Assembly (NCBI RefSeq): GCF_013409345.1 | Contig: NZ_JACCBB010000001.1 | Span: 3,286,001-3,350,000 of the forward strand | Direction of reading: 5' to 3' | Length of the DNA: 64,000 bases | Source of the DNA: Kineococcus aurantiacus | GTDB lineage: Bacteria > Actinomycetota > Actinomycetes > Actinomycetales > Kineococcaceae | Shown: one piece after another, positions 15,952-24,671 of the stretch | How positions within the stretch are numbered: position 1 is the stretch's first letter | Layout of the letters: each line of letters starts with the position of its first letter | Position numbers and translations under genes: made by a program | Notes under the pieces: generated by a model | Databases searched by the model: none | Seen by the model: the letters and a program-made list of their open reading frames with translations, nothing else | Told to the model about the DNA's origin: nothing

Positions 15952-17048
15952 CGCGCGTGGGCATCGGCCTCATCGGGGCCGGGAACATCTCGACCCAGTA
16001 CCTGGAGAACCTCACCAAGTTCCCCGACGTCGAGGTCCGCTTCGTCGCCGACATCGCCCTGGACCGCGCGAAGGCGCAGGCCGAGGCGTTCGGCGTGCCG
16101 GCCTCGGGGTCGGTCGAGGACCTCCTGGCCCGCGACGACGTCGAGATCGTCGTCAACCTCACGATCCCCGCCGCGCACGCCGAGGTCGGCCGTCAGGTCC
16201 TGGCCGCCGGCAAGCACGTGTGGAGCGAGAAGCCCCTCGCGCTGGACGCCGAGTCGGCCCTGGCGCTGCTGGCCGACGCCGACCGGCTCGGCCTGCGCGT
16301 CGCGTGCGCCCCCGACACCGTCCTGGGCGCCGGGATCCAGACCGCGCTGCGCGCCATCGCCCGCGGCGACATCGGGCAGCCGCTGTCGGCGACGACGATG
16401 TTCCACGTCCCCGGTCCGGAGGCGTGGCACCCGAACCCGGACTTCCTGTTCGCCCACGGCGCCGGCCCGCTGTTCGACATGGGGCCGTACTACGTGACGA
16501 CCCTCGTCCACGCGTTCGGCTCGGCCCGCCGCGTGCAGGCGGTCTCCTCCAAGTCCGTCGAGCGCCGCACCATCGCCTCGGGTCCGCGGGCGGGGGAGAC
16601 CTTCCCGGTCGAGGTGCCCACGCACCACGCCGCGCTCATCGAGTTCGACGGCGGGCAGTCGGCGCAGTCGACGTTCTCGTTCCAGCACGCCCTGCCGCGG
16701 AACGGCTTCGTCGAGATCAACGGGACCGAGGGCACGATCGTCCTGCCGGACCCGAACACCTTCGACGGCGACTCGACGCTGTGGCGCTACGGCCAGGCCG
16801 AGCCGACGACGGTCCCGGCCGTCGGGTCGACCTTCGGGCGCGGTTCCGGCGTGCTGGACCTGGCCCGCGCGATCCGCACGGGCGGCACCGAGCGCGCCTC
16901 GGGGGCCGTGGCCGCGCACGTCCTGGACGTGCTGCTGGCCGTCCGGGACGCCGCCGCGCAGGGGGCGGGCGTGGACGTGACCTCGACGGTCGACCCCGTC
17001 GCGCCGCTGCCCGAGGACTGGGACCCCTCGGCGGCCACCCTCGGCTGA
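15948..17048 (+). CDS. Gfo/Idh/MocA-family oxidoreductase
   Basis: A 366-residue NAD(P)-dependent dehydrogenase. The N-terminal Rossmann motif is GLIGAGNIS, the conserved EKPLA is at about residues 92-96, and the C-terminal alpha/beta domain contains GAGPLFDMGPYYV. The gene is coupled to the upstream isomerase by a GTGA overlap, so the two probably act on the same polyol or keto-sugar. A strong terminator follows directly. Confidence 0.88.
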   Translation: MTRVGIGLIGAGNISTQYLENLTKFPDVEVRFVADIALDRAKAQAEAFGVPASGSVEDLLARDDVEIVVNLTIPAAHAEVGRQVLAAGKHVWSEKPLALDAESALALLADADRLGLRVACAPDTVLGAGIQTALRAIARGDIGQPLSATTMFHVPGPEAWHPNPDFLFAHGAGPLFDMGPYYVTTLVHAFGSARRVQAVSSKSVERRTIASGPRAGETFPVEVPTHHAALIEFDGGQSAQSTFSFQHALPRNGFVEINGTEGTIVLPDPNTFDGDSTLWRYGQAEPTTVPAVGSTFGRGSGVLDLARAIRTGGTERASGAVAAHVLDVLLAVRDAAAQGAGVDVTSTVDPVAPLPEDWDPSAATLG

Positions 17049-17061
17049 CCCGCACGGACCG

Positions 17062-17095
17062 ACCCCCTCGTCGCGCACCCTGCGACGAGGGGGTT
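17062..17095 (+). terminator. intrinsic terminator after Gfo/Idh gene
   Basis: Twelve C/G-rich bases (17063-17074) pair perfectly with 17082-17093 around a 7-base loop, extended by an A-T pair, and TTGT follows. It starts 14 bases after the stop codon and closes the isomerase-dehydrogenase operon. Confidence 0.85.
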
Positions 17096-17273
17096 GTCAC
17101 GTGGGGACCCGACGCGCGACGCTCCCGGTGCCACCCCCGAGCGGAGAGGTTCTCCCCCGGTCACCCCCGGCGTGCGCGGGTCCCGCTCCCGCTGCGTCGG
17201 CACCGAGGGCAGCTCCGAGCAGCTCGCCACGGTCGGCCCCTGGCGGTGGGGGGTCCCCCGCGGTGGGAGCGTC

Positions 17274-17279
17274 TACAGT
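17274..17279 (+). promoter_or_regulatory. -10 box of leaderless lacI-type promoter
   Basis: TACAGT ends six bases before the GTG at 17286 and no ribosome-binding site is present. Confidence 0.5.
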
Positions 17280-17285
17280 CCTGCC

Positions 17286-18257
17286 GTGACCGTCACGCGG
17301 GCCGACGTCGCCCGGTACGCCGGGGTGAGCCCCGCCGTCGTCAGCTACGTCGTCAACGACGGCCCGCGCCCGGTGGCCGCGGCGACCGCGGCGAAGGTCC
17401 GAGAAGCCATCGAGGTCCTCGGCTACCGGCCCAACACCACGGCGCAGGCGTTGCGGCGCGGGTCGTCCCGGCTGATCGGCCACGTCGTGCCGGACCTGTC
17501 CAACCCGCTGTGGGCGCAGTTCGCGCTGGCCGTCGACGACGTCGCCGCCCAGCGCGGGTACGACGTCCTGCTCGCCAGCACCGACGGCGGAGCCGAGGCC
17601 GAGCACCGGCGCATCGACACCCTCGCCGCCCGCGGGGTGGACGCCCTCATCCTCACCAGCGTCCTGGCCCGGCCCGACCTCGTGGACCACACCCGGCCCG
17701 GCGTCCCGCTCGTCCTGCTCAACACCTTCTTCGAGGTGCCGGGCCTGCCGAGCCTGGGGGTCGACGCGTTCGGCGGGGCCCGCACCGGCACCGCCCACCT
17801 GCTGGCCCACGGCCACGGCCCGGTGGGGCTCGTGATCGGCGGCGAGGCCGGGGAACTGCGGGAACAGGGCTGGCGGGCCGCGGCCCGGGACGCCGGGGTG
17901 GCCGCCGGGCCGATCGCGCGGGGGGAGTTCTCCCGGCACGGCGGTCTCGAGGCGGGGTCGCGGCTGCTCGGCGGACCGGACCGCCCGCGGTCGGTGTTCG
18001 TCTCCTCGGACCTGCAGGCCGTGGGGGTCCTGCGGGCCGCGGCCGAACTGGGCCTGCGGGTCCCGCAGGACCTCGCCGTCGTCAGCTTCGACGGGACCGT
18101 CGAGACCGAGTTCACGAACCCGCAGCTGACGACGGTGCGCCAGCCGGTGGCGGCCATGGCCCGGGCCGCCGTGGCGCGGGTGCTGGACCCCGGCACGGGC
18201 GAGGAACGGCAGGTGCTGCCGGCCGAACTCGTCGTCCGCGCCTCCTGCGGCTGCTGA
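17286..18257 (+). CDS. LacI-family transcriptional regulator
   Basis: A 323-residue repressor. The N-terminal LacI helix-turn-helix (TRADVARYAGVSPAVVSYVVND, residues 3-24) is followed by the hinge helix (NTTAQALRRGSSRLIGHVVPD). The periplasmic-binding-like domain ends with FTNPQLTTVRQP, as usual for the family. A leaderless GTG at 17286 fixes the start; the open frame upstream has no coding character. Because it follows the isomerase-dehydrogenase operon, that operon's 17-bp palindrome is a plausible target, though odd-centred palindromes are not typical of LacI proteins. It is convergent with a TetR gene, one base apart. Confidence 0.9.
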   Translation: MTVTRADVARYAGVSPAVVSYVVNDGPRPVAAATAAKVREAIEVLGYRPNTTAQALRRGSSRLIGHVVPDLSNPLWAQFALAVDDVAAQRGYDVLLASTDGGAEAEHRRIDTLAARGVDALILTSVLARPDLVDHTRPGVPLVLLNTFFEVPGLPSLGVDAFGGARTGTAHLLAHGHGPVGLVIGGEAGELREQGWRAAARDAGVAAGPIARGEFSRHGGLEAGSRLLGGPDRPRSVFVSSDLQAVGVLRAAAELGLRVPQDLAVVSFDGTVETEFTNPQLTTVRQPVAAMARAAVARVLDPGTGEERQVLPAELVVRASCGC

Positions 18258-18258
18258 C

Positions 18259-18870
18259 CTAGCCGCCGCCCTCCCCGTCACCGCTGGGCAGCAACCGCTC
18301 CAGCAGTTCCAGCGAGCGCCGCACGTCGACGGCGCCCGGTTCCAGCAGCCACTGCACCTGCAGGCCGTCGGAGGCGGCGATGACCAGCGACGCGGCGTCG
18401 GCGGCGTCGACGTCGGCGGCGATGCGGCCGGCCCGCTGCCCCTCGGCGATCTTCGCGGCGAGCTCGTCGCGCACCCGGGCGAAACGTTCCCGGATGAACT
18501 CCCGCGTCAGCGGGTGCCGGTCCTGCAGGGCGTCGGAGGTCAGGGTCGAGTACAGCTGCACCAGACCGGGCACGACGCGGTTGCGGTCGGCGGAGCGGGC
18601 CATCCCCTCCACCGCGCCCCGGTCCGGCGGCACCTCCCCGTCCTGCGTGCGCTGCTCGTGCTCGCGGTACACCTCCACGAGCAGTTCGTCGCGCGAGCTG
18701 AAGTAGTGCCGCAGGGCCGCGTGGGAAACACCGATGCTGTCGCCCACCGAACGCAGCGACGCGCCGTCGACCCCGCGTTCGGCGAACAGGCCGATGGCGT
18801 GGTCGAGGATCTGCTGGCGGCGCTCGACCCCCTTGCGGTAGGAGCGGCGCTGCTCGGTTCCCTCTGGCAC
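18259..18870 (-). CDS. TetR-family transcriptional regulator
   Basis: A 203-residue protein. The TetR DNA-binding domain spans residues 12-60 (RKGVERRQQILDHAIGLFAERG...VSHAALRHYFSSRDEL). The C-terminal half resembles the BetI/TetR_C_6 type (DRHPLTREFIRERFARVRDEL, DGLQVQWLLEP). It is divergent from the uronate dehydrogenase gene, and the 22 bases between the two start codons hold both -10 boxes and a palindrome. It therefore probably represses both genes in response to a sugar acid or similar ligand. Confidence 0.87.
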   Translation of the reverse strand: MPEGTEQRRSYRKGVERRQQILDHAIGLFAERGVDGASLRSVGDSIGVSHAALRHYFSSRDELLVEVYREHEQRTQDGEVPPDRGAVEGMARSADRNRVVPGLVQLYSTLTSDALQDRHPLTREFIRERFARVRDELAAKIAEGQRAGRIAADVDAADAASLVIAASDGLQVQWLLEPGAVDVRRSLELLERLLPSGDGEGGG

Positions 18871-18873
18871 CCG

Positions 18874-18886
18874 GTCATGCTATGAC
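18874..18886. promoter_or_regulatory. shared operator and overlapping divergent leaderless promoters
   Basis: GTCAT and ATGAC form an inverted repeat around GCT. On the plus strand TATGAC (18881-18886) stands six bases before the GTG of the dehydrogenase. On the minus strand TAGCAT (18882-18877) stands six bases before the GTG of the TetR gene. A repressor on the palindrome would block both -10 boxes. Confidence 0.55.
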
Positions 18887-18892
18887 CTCAGG

Positions 18893-19687
18893 GTGACCCC
18901 GCTCCCGCACCTGCTCGTCACCGGTTCCGCAGGCGGACTCGGCCGTGAACTCGTCCCCCGGCTGCTGGCCGCGGGGTACCGCGTGCGGTCGATGGACCTC
19001 GCCCACCCCGACGGCCTCGACGGCGACCTCGTCACGGGCTCCGTCACCGACACCGCCGTCGTGGAGCGGGCCCTGGAGGGCGTCGACGCCGTCGTCCACC
19101 TGGCCGGGCAGAGCCGCGAGGCCCCCTGGGAGCAGGTCCTGGACGCCAACGTGCACGGCACCTGGACGCTGCTCGACGCGTGCGCCCGGCTCGGGGTGCG
19201 CAAGGTCGTGCTCGCCTCCAGCAACCACGCCGTCGGGATGGTGGCGCGCCGGGAGGGGGTCGTCGTCCCGGCCGACGAGCCGTTCCGCCCCGACACCTAC
19301 TACGGGTGGAGCAAGACGGCGGGGGAGTCCCTGGGGCGGTTGTTCGTCGAGCGCGCCGGCCTCGACGTCGTGGCCGTGCGCATCGGCTCCTGCTTCGAGC
19401 GACCGCAGAACGTCCGGGCGCTGGCCACGTGGATGTCGTACGAGGACTGCGTGCGGCTCGTCGCGGCGGCCGTGGACCCCGCGGTGACGGGCTGGCGCAG
19501 CGTGTGGGGGATCTCCCGGAACACCCGCCGCTGGTGGTCGCTGGCCGAGGGCGAGGCCATCGGTTACGACCCGCGGGACGACTCCGAGGAGTTCGCCGAG
19601 CAGGTCCTGGCCGCGGCCGACCCCGACGAGGTGGTCGACCTCGTCGGGGGCGGGTTCACGGCGACCCCGCTGGGTCAGCCGAACTGA
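18893..19687 (+). CDS. uronate dehydrogenase-like NAD-dependent epimerase/dehydratase
   Basis: A 264-residue extended SDR protein, the usual length for uronate dehydrogenase. The NAD-binding TGSAGGLGR is at residues 10-18. The catalytic elements are ASSNHAVG and YYGWSK, and the family segment VRIGSCFERPQNVRALATWMS is present. These features match uronate dehydrogenase, which oxidises glucuronate or galacturonate to the aldarolactone. Genes further down an aldarate pathway are not adjacent. Expression probably depends on the divergent TetR. Confidence 0.8.
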   Translation: MTPLPHLLVTGSAGGLGRELVPRLLAAGYRVRSMDLAHPDGLDGDLVTGSVTDTAVVERALEGVDAVVHLAGQSREAPWEQVLDANVHGTWTLLDACARLGVRKVVLASSNHAVGMVARREGVVVPADEPFRPDTYYGWSKTAGESLGRLFVERAGLDVVAVRIGSCFERPQNVRALATWMSYEDCVRLVAAAVDPAVTGWRSVWGISRNTRRWWSLAEGEAIGYDPRDDSEEFAEQVLAAADPDEVVDLVGGGFTATPLGQPN

Positions 19688-19715
19688 GGCCCGCGGACCG
19701 GCCGGCCCCGGCGGG

Positions 19716-20345
19716 TCAGCTGCCCGCCGGGACGGCCGGACCCCGCGCGGCCCCCGTCCCGCGGGCGTTGTAGACGACCGCCGAGGTCGCCGCCACGTGC
19801 TCGGCGTAGTCGCGGAAGACCGCCAGGGCCTCCTCGCGCAGCACGTCCTGCACGACCCCGATCCCGCGGGCCTCGAACTGCTCGGCCCAGTCCTCGCGCA
19901 CCGGGCCCTCGTCGAAACCGGTGATCTCCTCCAGCTCCGGCCCCTGCCCCGCGACGACCAGCGTCCGCACCCCCGACCACAGGGTCGCCCCGTAGCACTG
20001 CGCGCACGGCCGCCAGTTCACGACGAGCTCGCGCCGCGGCGCCCCGGGGGCGCCCAGGTCCCAGTCGCCGACGCCGGCCTGGGCCAGCCCCAGCGCCACG
20101 ACCTCGGCGTGCCCGGAGGAGATGCGGCTCGACAGGACGACGTTGACGCCGACGCTGACGAGCGCCCCGGTGTCGGACTCCACGACGACCGCGGCGAAGG
20201 GCCCGCCGCCGCCCTCGCGGAAGTTGCGCGCCGCGAGGCGGTGCACCAGGCGCATCCGGTCCTCGCGGGTGGGCAGGACGGTGGGGACGCCGGTCAGCTC
20301 GTCGTCGATCCAGCCGGGCAGTCTGAGGGTGAACTCGCGTTCCAC
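19716..20345 (-). CDS. CDA-fold nucleoside/nucleobase deaminase
   Basis: A 209-residue zinc deaminase of the cytidine-deaminase superfamily. Zinc and proton-shuttle residues are H79-x-E81 (SSGHAEVVAL) and C114-x-x-C117 (RPCAQCYGA). The layout is nearest to guanine/nucleoside deaminases and tRNA adenosine deaminases, with a C-terminal extension of about 60 residues. Neighbouring genes for a DszA-type monooxygenase and an adenosine-deaminase-like protein suggest a role in purine breakdown. The GTG at 20345 is set by a GGAGG seven bases upstream. Confidence 0.78.
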   Translation of the reverse strand: MEREFTLRLPGWIDDELTGVPTVLPTREDRMRLVHRLAARNFREGGGGPFAAVVVESDTGALVSVGVNVVLSSRISSGHAEVVALGLAQAGVGDWDLGAPGAPRRELVVNWRPCAQCYGATLWSGVRTLVVAGQGPELEEITGFDEGPVREDWAEQFEARGIGVVQDVLREEALAVFRDYAEHVAATSAVVYNARGTGAARGPAVPAGS

Positions 20346-20412
20346 GGTGTGGCCTCCGCGTCGGTGGTCGCGCGGTCGGCGCGTGGGGACCGCCCGATCG
20401 TCCCCCCACCCT

Positions 20413-20439
20413 GTTTCGGCCTCGTTACGGCTGCGAAAC
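20413..20439. promoter_or_regulatory. inverted repeat in divergent deaminase/monooxygenase promoter region
   Basis: GTTTCG (20413-20418) and CGAAAC (20434-20439) are exact reverse complements, 15 bases apart, midway between two divergent genes. It could be an operator; no cognate regulator is adjacent. Confidence 0.3.
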
Positions 20440-20533
20440 GATCCGTCGCGCCCGGTCCCCGCGGGTCCGGGCCCCGGCCGGGCCTGCCCTACGCTCCACG
20501 GACCGCAACCGGTCGTCGACGTGAGGTGCACTC

Positions 20534-21907
20534 GTGGGCAAGGAACTGATCCTGGGCGCGTTCGAGGAGTTCACCCCGAACTTCATCGCGAACACCTGGC
20601 ACCACCCGCGGGGCGACACGAGCGGTTTCGCCACGCTGGGTTTCTGGCAGGACCTCGCGCGCCGGCTCGACGAGGCCGGGTTCGACTTCCTCTTCCTCGC
20701 CGAGGCCATCGGTTACCCCATGGACGACGCCGGTGACGTCCCCGAGGCCGTCATCCGGGAGGCCGTCCAGTTCCCGGTGCACGACCCGCTGGCCCTCGTC
20801 GCCGGGCTGGTGTCGGCCGCACCGCGCATCGGTTTCGTCGCGACCGCCTCCACGACGGCCCAGCAGCCGCTGCTGAACGCCCGCACCTTCACCACCCTGG
20901 ACCACCTCACCGACGGCCGCGTCGGGTGGAACATCGTCACCAGCGACAACCAGCAGGCCCTCGTGCGCCTCCTGGGCCGCCGCGACGTGACGCCCCACGA
21001 CGAGCGGTACCGGCGCGCCGCGGAGTTCGTCGACCTGAACCTGCGGCTGTGGCAGGAGGCGTGGGAGGACGGGGCCGTCCGGGCCGACAAGGCCGCGCGC
21101 GTCTTCGCCGACCCCGCCAAGGTCCACCGCATCACCCACGAGGGGGAGTACTTCAGCTTCGACGGCTACTTCCCGGCCACCCCGTCCCCGCAGCGGACGC
21201 CGACGCTGTTCCAGGCCGGGACCTCCGCCGCCGGGACCGCGTTCGCCGCGCGGTACGCCGAGTGCGTCTTCACCCAGGACCGCGAACCGGCCCGGCTGGC
21301 CGCCACCGTCGCCCGGCTGCGCGCGCGGGCCGCCGAGGCCGGCCGGCCGGCGGACTCGATCAAGGTGGTCAACGGCGCCAGCTTCGTCATCGCCCCCACC
21401 CGCGAGGAGGCCGCGCGGCGGCGCGCCGAGCTCGACGCCACCCCCACGCGGGAGGCGACGGCCGCGCTGTTCCTCGGCTGGTCGGGGGTGGACCTGACCG
21501 CCCTGGACCCCCGGGCCGGCCTCGACGACGTCTCGACCGAGGTGGGGCACACCATGCTCTCCCTGTGGCGCAACGCCGACGGGACGAGCCCCACCGTGGG
21601 GGAGGTCCTCGACTCCCTGCCCTCCACGTTCGGCGGGGTGCGCTTCACCGGCACCGCGGAGTCGGTCGCCGACGACGTGCAGGCGCTCGTCGAGCAGACC
21701 GACGTCGACGGTTTCCTCGTCGAGAACTGGTACGGCGGCTACGAGGGGTACCGGGAGTTCGTCGAGGACCTCGCACCCGTCCTGCGCGCCCGGGGGCTGC
21801 TGCCGGCCCGGCCCCGCAGCGGCACCCTGCGGCAGATGCTCACCGGCGAGGACTCCCTGCCCGGCTGGCACCCCGGCGCCGCGCGCCCCGTCGTCCCGGT
21901 GCCCTGA
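20534..21907 (+). CDS. FMN-dependent monooxygenase of the NtaA/SnaA/DszA (LLM) family
   Basis: A 457-residue luciferase-like monooxygenase, the usual length for this subgroup. Typical segments are GWNIVTSDNQ (residues 134-143), HEGEYFSFDGYF, and PTLFQAGTSAAGTAFAARYAECVF near 225-250. Members oxidise nitrilotriacetate, dibenzothiophene sulfone, pristinamycin and other substrates using FMNH2 from a partner reductase, which is not encoded nearby. It is followed, 23 bases later, by an adenosine-deaminase-like gene. A nitrogen-heterocycle substrate is an attractive guess only. Confidence 0.85.
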   Translation: MGKELILGAFEEFTPNFIANTWHHPRGDTSGFATLGFWQDLARRLDEAGFDFLFLAEAIGYPMDDAGDVPEAVIREAVQFPVHDPLALVAGLVSAAPRIGFVATASTTAQQPLLNARTFTTLDHLTDGRVGWNIVTSDNQQALVRLLGRRDVTPHDERYRRAAEFVDLNLRLWQEAWEDGAVRADKAARVFADPAKVHRITHEGEYFSFDGYFPATPSPQRTPTLFQAGTSAAGTAFAARYAECVFTQDREPARLAATVARLRARAAEAGRPADSIKVVNGASFVIAPTREEAARRRAELDATPTREATAALFLGWSGVDLTALDPRAGLDDVSTEVGHTMLSLWRNADGTSPTVGEVLDSLPSTFGGVRFTGTAESVADDVQALVEQTDVDGFLVENWYGGYEGYREFVEDLAPVLRARGLLPARPRSGTLRQMLTGEDSLPGWHPGAARPVVPVP

Positions 21908-21930
21908 GCGCCCCGGCCCGGGAGGACACC

Positions 21931-22989
21931 GTGGACCAGCCCCTCGACGACGCCACCGAGGCCGTGCTGCTGGCGCTGCCGAAGGTCTCGCTGCACAACC
22001 ACCTCATCGGCGCCGTGCCGGCGCGCACCGTGCTCGACCTCGCCCGCAAGCACGGCGTCGTCGTCGAGGGCGGCCGGACCGAGCGCACGCTGTACGACCA
22101 CAGCTCCTACGAGGACCTCGACGAGTTCCTGCGCGTGCTGGACGTCGCCGGGTCGGTGGTGCGCGACGTCGAGGACTTCCACCGCGTCACCTACGAGACC
22201 CTCACCGCGGGCGGTGCGGCCCTCGGCGTGCTGCACCGGGAGATCTTCCTCAGCCCGCCCGGTCACCCCGGGGTGCCGTACCGCACGATCCTGGACGGGG
22301 TGCTGGCCGGGGCCCGCGACGCCGAGACCGACACCGGGATCACCAGCCGCCTGGTGGTGGGGCTGAACCGCAACGACACCCCGTCGGCCGCCCGCGAACT
22401 CGTCGAGCAGGTCGTCGAGCACCGGGTGGAGGAGGTCGTGGGGATCGGGCTGGACTACTCCGAGCTCATCGGCCCACCGGCGCGGTTCGTCGAGGCGTTC
22501 CGGCTCGCCGGGCGGGCGGGGCTGCACCGCACGGCCCACTCCGAGAGCGGCCCGCCGCACCACGTCGAGGTGATCCTCGACGTGCTCGGCGGCGAGCGCG
22601 TCGACCACGGCTACCACGTCGTCGACGACGAGCGGATCACCGCCCGGTGCGTCGCCGAGCGGGTGCCGTTCACCTGCACCCCCGTCTCCAGCGACATCGG
22701 CCGGTACTCCGGCAGCGGTGACGGTTCCCACCGGCGCATCGCGCAGATGGTCGACGCGGGGCTGCTCGTCACGATCGACTCCGACGACCCGCCGATGTTC
22801 GGCACCGACGCGGTGAACGACTTCCGCGCGCTCGTGCGAGCCCTCGGCTACGGCACCGAGCAGCTCGCCCGGTTCACCCGCAACGCCGTCGAGGCCGCCT
22901 GGCTCGACGACACCGAGCGCGCCGACCTCACGCGCCGGGTGGCCGACCGGCTGGCGAGCCTGCCGGCCGGTCCGCCCGCGACCCGCTGA
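21931..22989 (+). CDS. adenosine deaminase-like metal-dependent hydrolase
   Basis: A 352-residue amidohydrolase-superfamily protein of the adenosine deaminase family. Metal ligands fit H22-x-H24 (SLHNHLIG), H203, H226 (VDHGYH) and D285 (DSDDPP). The catalytic loop reads HSES instead of the usual HAGE, so the proton-shuttle Glu sits at position +2 after the His instead of +3. This may change substrate (adenine or modified adenosine) or activity. The GTG at 21931 has GGAGG five bases upstream. It probably forms an operon with the monooxygenase. Its 3' end overlaps the opposite-strand PucR gene by 62 bases. Confidence 0.8.
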   Translation: MDQPLDDATEAVLLALPKVSLHNHLIGAVPARTVLDLARKHGVVVEGGRTERTLYDHSSYEDLDEFLRVLDVAGSVVRDVEDFHRVTYETLTAGGAALGVLHREIFLSPPGHPGVPYRTILDGVLAGARDAETDTGITSRLVVGLNRNDTPSAARELVEQVVEHRVEEVVGIGLDYSELIGPPARFVEAFRLAGRAGLHRTAHSESGPPHHVEVILDVLGGERVDHGYHVVDDERITARCVAERVPFTCTPVSSDIGRYSGSGDGSHRRIAQMVDAGLLVTIDSDDPPMFGTDAVNDFRALVRALGYGTEQLARFTRNAVEAAWLDDTERADLTRRVADRLASLPAGPPATR

Positions 22990-24580
22990 GACCCGCGGGC
23001 GCCGCGGCGGCCGACCGGGCCGCGGCCGCCGCCACGAGCAGCGCGGCGTGGGCGTCGGGGTCGTCGAGGGGGTGGCCCAGGAGCTCCTCGGCGCGGCGCA
23101 GCCGCTGGTAGGTGGTCTGCCGCCCGATGCGCAGCGCGGCGGCCGTGCGACCGGGGGAGCAGCCCAGCCGCAGGTGCGTCTCCACCGTACGGACCAGGTC
23201 GCTGCCGTGCCGTTCGTCCCAGCGCTGCAACGGGTCCAGGACCGCGGCGGTCAGGTCGTGCACGGCCGGGCCGGCGTCGCGCAGCAGCAGGTCCAGGACC
23301 CACACCCGGCTCGTGGTCACCGGCGTCGCGGTCCCCGGCGCGGTCGTCCCCGGCACCGGCGCCGGGGTGGTCCCGGCCACGGCCAGGGTCGCCCGGGCCC
23401 GCCCCAGGGACCACCGCCAGCCCACCGCGGGGCGCCCGGTGCGCACCGGTTCGCCCACCGCGACGCGCAGCGGGGGACGCCCGGCGCGCTGCCACGCCCG
23501 CTCCACGGCGGCGGCCACCACCCGCACCGGGTCGCCGTCGTCGGCCAGGGCGAACAACCCGAGCACCTCGGCCCCGACGCGGCCGCGCAGCAGCACCCCG
23601 CCGGTGCTGCGGGCCGCGGAGTCCAGCACCGCCGAAGCGGCCCGGCTCTCGGGGGCCTCGACGGCCACGGCGACCACGACGTCCCCGCCGCCGGGGTGGA
23701 AACCGGCGGCGCCGGCGCGCACGAGGACGTCGGTGTCGGCCGGTGGGGAGCCGTCGGCGAGCTCGGCCAGCAGCCCCTCGGCGAGCTGGTCGGAGCGGCT
23801 GGGGGCGCGCTGGGCGCGCATCACCTCCACCGCCAGGGCGGGCACGAGCCGGCGCAGGGCCGTCACCAGGTCCTCCTCGTCGACGACCCCGCCCACCCCC
23901 GGGTCCTCGTCCGCCGGCGGGGCGCCGACGGCCACCACGCCCCACTCCCGCCCGCGGACCACGACCGGCGCGCGGTGGCCGCCACCCTCCACGACGCGCC
24001 AGGCCTCGCGGTCGGTGGCCGTCCCGGCGGCCGCGACGAGGGCACCGGCGGCCGAGACGAGCACGAGCGGTCGGTGCACCAGGTCGCCCACCGCCGACAG
24101 CAGCCCCGACAGCCCGCGCTCCTCGACCTGGGCGCCCTCGACGGCCGCGGTGACCCGTTCGGCGAACCGCAGCCGCAGCGTCGCGTCGCCGATGATGACC
24201 GTGTTCAGCGTCTCGGAGATGCGCGTGAAGGGCACCACCTCCCGCAGCGCCACCAGCGGGAAACCCCGGCGGGCGGCCTCGTCGGCCATCTCCGGCGGCA
24301 CCTGCGGCAGCGACCGGCCCACCTCCACGGCCAGGGCGGCGACCCCCCGGTCGGCCAGGTCGCGCACGTAGTGCCGGCGCGCGCCCGCGTCGACCGTCGC
24401 CACCCCCAGGCCCGTCGTCAGCAGCAGCTCCCCACCGCGCAGCAGCGGCCCGATCTCGTAGATCTCGCTGGAGTGCACCCACCGGACCGGTGCCCCCAGA
24501 CCCTCCCCGCCGCTGAGCAGCTCCGGCTGGGCGTCGACGACCACGGGGTGGTGCAGGGCGTCGCGCACGCTCAGGACCAT
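22928..24580 (-). CDS. PucR-family transcriptional regulator
   Basis: A 550-residue protein. The N-terminal PucR domain (about residues 8-130, SVRDALHHPVVVDAQPELLSGGEGLGAPVRWVHSSE) is the purine-catabolism regulator module. A central GGDEF-like/CdaR region follows, and the C-terminal helix-turn-helix of the HTH_30 type is at about 470-530 (ETHLRLGCSPGRTAAALRIGRQTTYQRLRRAEELLG). The last 20 residues are low-complexity and overlap the convergent deaminase gene. It is divergent from the cytosine deaminase-permease pair and is its likely regulator. Confidence 0.88.
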   Translation of the reverse strand: MVLSVRDALHHPVVVDAQPELLSGGEGLGAPVRWVHSSEIYEIGPLLRGGELLLTTGLGVATVDAGARRHYVRDLADRGVAALAVEVGRSLPQVPPEMADEAARRGFPLVALREVVPFTRISETLNTVIIGDATLRLRFAERVTAAVEGAQVEERGLSGLLSAVGDLVHRPLVLVSAAGALVAAAGTATDREAWRVVEGGGHRAPVVVRGREWGVVAVGAPPADEDPGVGGVVDEEDLVTALRRLVPALAVEVMRAQRAPSRSDQLAEGLLAELADGSPPADTDVLVRAGAAGFHPGGGDVVVAVAVEAPESRAASAVLDSAARSTGGVLLRGRVGAEVLGLFALADDGDPVRVVAAAVERAWQRAGRPPLRVAVGEPVRTGRPAVGWRWSLGRARATLAVAGTTPAPVPGTTAPGTATPVTTSRVWVLDLLLRDAGPAVHDLTAAVLDPLQRWDERHGSDLVRTVETHLRLGCSPGRTAAALRIGRQTTYQRLRRAEELLGHPLDDPDAHAALLVAAAAARSAAAAPAGLSGSRADRPAGSPAGRPPGA

Positions 24581-24622
24581 GCCCGCACCGTACGCGGTGT
24601 CCGTGATCGTCGGTGCGGTCAC

Positions 24623-24635
24623 GTGCACCATGCAC
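24623..24635. promoter_or_regulatory. candidate PucR operator
   Basis: GTGCA and TGCAC flank CCA between the divergent pucR-type and cytosine deaminase genes; a third half-site-like GTGCAC occurs at 24659-24664. Position suggests control of both transcripts. Confidence 0.4.
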
Positions 24636-24671
24636 CTGGGCGGCGGACGGTCGCCACGGTGCACTGGGCCC

